Source: Mikania micrantha (Eukaryota > Streptophyta > Magnoliopsida > Asterales > Asteraceae). Taken from it: a DNA stretch of 64,000 nt. Below, piece by piece: positions 60,278-64,000 of this stretch. Made by a program: the position numbers and the translations under genes. The DNA lies in assembly GCA_009363875.1 (NCBI GenBank), contig CM018698.1:53536067-53600066 (forward strand), read 5' to 3'. The notes beneath the pieces are model-generated. The model had not been told where the DNA came from and searched no databases. It saw only the letters and a list, made by a program, of their open reading frames with translations. The number at the start of each line of letters is the position of its first letter. The stretch's first letter is position 1.

Positions 60278-62434
60278 TGTCACACCCCCACCCCTCGTCA
60301 CCTCGTGTCTGATCTGACGTCACTGAATCGGTTGCGGAAGCATAGTGGTGATGTCTCCGAGGTGAGGGGTGACTTACTTGAACCAATATCATAAGCACAC
60401 AGATTAACTTAAAGTAAATACATTACCAGGGTGTCGCAATCACAACCACATTACAACTATATTTATTTAATTACAATACTAATTATTAAAGTGCAAATAA
60501 CTCAAAAGTGCATCCTCATCGGCTATTCCTGCTTACCTGCAAAAAGGTTTGAGTTTGAAACGTCAGCACAAAGCTGGTGAGATCGATAGTTCAATTTAAC
60601 ACAATATGATATGATAAGCACGTTCTCAAAAGTTCAGTTCCGGATAACCATGGGACCTGTATGTAGTTCCTTTCGGACGTCTAGTCTGTCTCAAGATATT
60701 ACCCGTCGGTACATATCTTAGTGCCTCATTATCTTAATGTCTATCACACCATTAAGAAGTTCAGGAAACAGATAACAAACATTCACACAAGGGGAGATGC
60801 AATCCTCCCAGCGAATGGGGTGTCAACCAATAGTACTATCAATGTTTTCTGCTCGGCCACACATGGGTTCACTAGATACAGTTCAAAAATGAGGACTTTC
60901 AGTGTCATGATAGAGTTCAGTCTACAGGCCAAAATCCCATGAAATCCCACAAAAGTCACAACAATCACATGAAATCACACAGATATCAGTGATACATATC
61001 ATATGTTCATTAAAAGTTCAACAATGTTCCCCGATGTTTATAAAAGATTAAAAATAAAAGGGGTTGTACGAAACTCACCTGATGATATAAGAGTAGCAAA
61101 ATCTCTCAAAGCTAACAACAAAGAGGTGATTCTGCATTTAATTATATTTAATGAATTATTTATGTTCTAGATTACTGATTAGATCTTCCTGAACGTTCAA
61201 TGTCAAAGACATTGCTTAGTAAATCATCAACTCGATATTAAATGCTTAACTAATTAACTTGATATTATATCATACAATGTATGATAATGTAGGAACCTAC
61301 ATTGCATTAGATTCCTAACACCAAGTTGATGACACTCTTGATTAATCAGATTAATCTCTGATTAACCAGATAGTTAATGTTGTTGATTACGATACTGTAA
61401 CAGTTTCTAGATAATTTAATGGCTTAGGAATGATCAATCCTTGTTACTTGTTATTGATTACCCAATTATCATGAGATATCACAATGTAGTATCATAATAG
61501 GTGTAATAACCAGGCTTAACATACTAATCTGACTGTTATCATGAACATCAGATAATCGTTCCAATGAGTATGTTAATGATTGTGATTAGTTTGAAATACT
61601 TGGATTTAACCTTGCATTTCAAAGATTAATCCAACTAATCACCTACATTGTTATAATCAAATGGATTAAACCATTATAATTATGGGTATGGTTTCATGCA
61701 AACTGGGCATTACAACGGATCAAAACAAGGATTTAACCGTTAAAACTTCCTGTTCTTTGTTTATAATCAATCCTAGCCATCATCTAGGCAATAATCAACA
61801 ATCCTAACTATGTCATTACGTTCAAAATCAAGATCTAATCAATCAAAATCAAACTAGAAAGTTTAAACGGATCATTACCTAATCAGACGGATTTCTGACT
61901 TTAAAACCACGATCAGAACTTGTTATGATGATCCCTGGTGCGATCCTTGCGTTCAGAAGGCTTGGAAATTGAGTTTGGATGGTGGTTTATGTGTGTGTTT
62001 TCGCCTGGAAACGAAGCAGAAGCAAGAAGAAGATGATATATTATTTCTTCATGCAATCTGATAAAGATAAGCAACTTATTCCACCGCCACATCCGTCGCG
62101 TACCGCGACCAGAAGCCCAAAAAGGCTTCGCGTACCGCGAAGAAATCCGGAGAAATCTTAGATATTTTCCAAGCATCGCGTACCGCGGAGGACCCTCAAG
62201 CCCACCTCCGCGTACCGCGACGAGTCCAATCGACCAACACTTAGTGATTTTTCTTCGTTTTTCGATTCCGGACAATCCAGGACTCCGTTTTGAACACGGT
62301 TTTCACCCACGTTCATCATTTCTCACCTACTATCAACCTGTAATAATTACGATTATTAAATCAACATGGATTTCTAGAACGATCAAATGTGCTCACATCA
62401 TTGATGACGTAAATTCTCGTATGCAACTGTCACA
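60278..62434 (-). mobile_element. 3' LTR of a Ty3-type retrotransposon (LTR-B)
   Basis: Minus strand starts TGTGACAG at 62434, right after a purine-rich tract (AACAGGAGGAGAC), and ends GGGTGTGACA at 60278. TG...CA ends and position 63 bases after the polyprotein stop fit a 3' LTR. Four TCGCGTACCGCGA-type modules lie at 62096, 62128, 62176 and 62208, near its start. The left flank ATCGC (60273-60277) should be the 5-bp target duplication, whose partner is beyond the window. Confidence 0.8.
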
Positions 62435-62497
62435 GTCTCCTCCTGTTAGAGAAATTCCGTCCCGAAATTTAGTGAAGACTTACATTATGACAGTCGT

Positions 62498-63958
62498 TTA
62501 TGAGAATATATGTGGGTACTTTGCTTTCATTTGATCTTCACGTTCCCACGTATATTCGGGTCCACGCTGTGAATTCCACCGAATTTTGACAATAGGTATG
62601 CGATTGCGTTTCAGCACTTTCACCTCTCGATCCATTACTTCAACTGGTTCTTCCCTGAATTGAAGTTTCTCATCAATTTGGATTTCTTTCAGAGGTACGA
62701 TCAAGGATTCATCGGCTAGGCATTTCTTCAAATTTGATACATGGAAGACATCATGAATGTTATTGAGTTCAAGAGGTAACTCAAGTCTGTAAGCCACTGG
62801 TCCAATTCGTTCAAGAATTTTAAATGGCCCTACAAATCTTGGCGAAAGTTTACCTCGCTTCCCGAATCTGAAAATGCCTTTCCAAGGTGACACTTTCAAC
62901 ATTACTCGATCACCTACTTGAAATTCGAGTGGTCTACGGCGATTATCAGCATAACTCTTTTGACGATCGCGAGCAGCTTTGATTCGTTCTTGAATGAGTG
63001 CGATCTTATCAGTTGTTTCCTGAATGAATTCTGGGCCAATGATTTGGTTTTCACCTACTTCTGACCAACAGATAGGTGATCTACATTTGCGTCCATAAAG
63101 TGATTCGAATGGAGCGCATTGAATACTGGTATGGTAGCTGTTATTGTATGAGAATTCAACAAGTGGAAGATGAATATCCCAGCTACCTCCGAAATCAATC
63201 ACACAACTTCTGAGCATGTCTTCAAGAGTTTGATTTGTTCGTTCAGTCTGCCCGTCAGTTTGTGGATGATAAGCTGTGCTCATATTGATTTGCGTACCCA
63301 GAGCATTCTGAAGAGTTTGCCAAAATCGTGACATAAATCGACTATCTCTGTCAGAAATGATAGAGATCGGTACTCCATGTCGAGATACAATCTCATTAAC
63401 ATAGAGTTTAGCGAGTCGATCCATAGAATAATCTTCTCGGATGGGTAAGAAATGCGCAGATTTCGTAAGGCGATCAACGATAACCCATATAGAGTCATGA
63501 TTACGTGATGTTCTGGGTAATTTAGTAATGAAATCCATAGAGATCTGATCCCATTTCCACATGGGAATCTCAGGTTGTTGTAGTAACCCAGAAGGTCGTT
63601 GATGTTCAGCCTTAACTTTGAGACATGTTAGACATCGATCCACGTATTCAGCTATTTGTTTCTTCATTCCAGGCCACCAGTAAAAATCCTTAAGATCTTT
63701 ATACATTTTATCAGCACCTGGATGAATAGAATACATGGATTTATGCGCCTCATCCAAGATAATAGTTCGAGAGTTACCGAATAAAGGAATCCACATTCGG
63801 TCTTTGAAATACAACAGTCCATCAGCCTTAGTATCGAGTTTCTTATCTAATCCTCTCAATCCCTCAGCAGAATAGTTCGTTGCTTGTAAAGCTTGTTGCT
63901 GAGCTTCTTTGATTTGAGGAATTAGACTGGTTTGAATAGTCATACCTAACGCTTTCAC
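62498..63958 (-). CDS. Ty3-type polyprotein, integrase to chromodomain end
   Basis: The frame is open from beyond the window edge; the first ATG at 63958 is not a true start. Order: linker after RNase H, an HHCC zinc finger (HPGADKMYKDLKDFYWWPGMK, then CLTC), the integrase core with Asp in MDFITKLP, Asp in ISDRDSRF and Glu in TDGQTERTNQ, the GPF-like FVGPFKILERIGPVAY, and a terminal chromodomain-like segment (KIRWNSQRGPEYTWERED). This is the layout of Tekay/Del-like chromoviruses. No internal stop for 486 codons, so this part is intact and may be young. Reverse transcriptase, protease and gag would be to the right. Confidence 0.93.
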   Translation of the reverse strand: MKALGMTIQTSLIPQIKEAQQQALQATNYSAEGLRGLDKKLDTKADGLLYFKDRMWIPLFGNSRTIILDEAHKSMYSIHPGADKMYKDLKDFYWWPGMKKQIAEYVDRCLTCLKVKAEHQRPSGLLQQPEIPMWKWDQISMDFITKLPRTSRNHDSIWVIVDRLTKSAHFLPIREDYSMDRLAKLYVNEIVSRHGVPISIISDRDSRFMSRFWQTLQNALGTQINMSTAYHPQTDGQTERTNQTLEDMLRSCVIDFGGSWDIHLPLVEFSYNNSYHTSIQCAPFESLYGRKCRSPICWSEVGENQIIGPEFIQETTDKIALIQERIKAARDRQKSYADNRRRPLEFQVGDRVMLKVSPWKGIFRFGKRGKLSPRFVGPFKILERIGPVAYRLELPLELNNIHDVFHVSNLKKCLADESLIVPLKEIQIDEKLQFREEPVEVMDREVKVLKRNRIPIVKIRWNSQRGPEYTWEREDQMKAKYPHIFS

Positions 63959-64000
63959 ACGTAAAGGCTTGACTCGTTCCTTGCGACTTAAAGCATCAGC

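Noticed and set aside
61913..62275. 120-codon minus-strand frame in LTR-B
   Set aside because: Lies within the LTR over the CpG modules; no domain and no sign of selection.

Overview
The window is AT-rich plant nuclear DNA, almost certainly from a eudicot and by overall feel an Asteraceae-like genome (the family is inference; no species is claimed). Evidence for a plant is direct: Helitron, CACTA, hAT and Mutator-like (MULE) elements, tRNA-derived SINEs, a chromovirus-type Ty3 element, and genes with GT-AG introns. Only one region looks like an ordinary host gene: a single-exon acidic protein at 7493-8011 on the minus strand, with a TATA box and GC content well above its surroundings. I saw no free-standing tRNA, no rRNA, no CRISPR array and no bacterial-type operon.

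Layout. 1-7490: AT-rich sequence with Helitrons, SINE pieces, a CACTA end and a 1.2 kb hairpin element. 7493-8011: the host gene. 8250-16030: SINE, hAT-type elements, and three hairpin MITEs sitting one after another in TA microsatellites. 18092-19590: CACTA remnant with a broken coding piece and a 60-bp tandem array. 19905-20445: small element with a 10-bp target duplication. 20690-34835: the most remarkable part, two related MULEs (20828-26776 and 27245-34016) lodged in one arm of an older inverted repeat. 35960-36646: degraded hAT transposase end. 36905-38918: a Helitron with another Helitron of opposite orientation inside. 44561-46993: hAT element with nested insertions. 48805-55012: a hairpin element split by a 5.3 kb CACTA element (49621-54894) that keeps a spliced TNP1-like gene but has lost most of TNP2. 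55528-56601: two Helitrons joined end to end. 56814-57320: SINEs. 57813-64000: two related long terminal repeats and the integrase end of a Ty3 element running off the right edge.

How the MULE parts fit together. Each MULE has imperfect terminal inverted repeats, a perfect 8-bp target duplication, a first gene coding for a zinc-finger DNA-binding region, a DDE transposase, a SWIM motif and an OTU cysteine-protease domain, and a second, GC-rich gene of unknown function. Arrays of paired inverted 9-13-bp arms occur at the left end, between the genes and at the right end of both. The geometry is the same in the two elements but the arm sequence is completely different (ACGGCCCGT in one, TACGCCACGTA in the other). 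These arrays lie just upstream of TATA boxes. Both elements carry stops and frameshifts, so they are dead copies of what appears to have been a two-gene mobile system with exchangeable or fast-evolving recognition modules.
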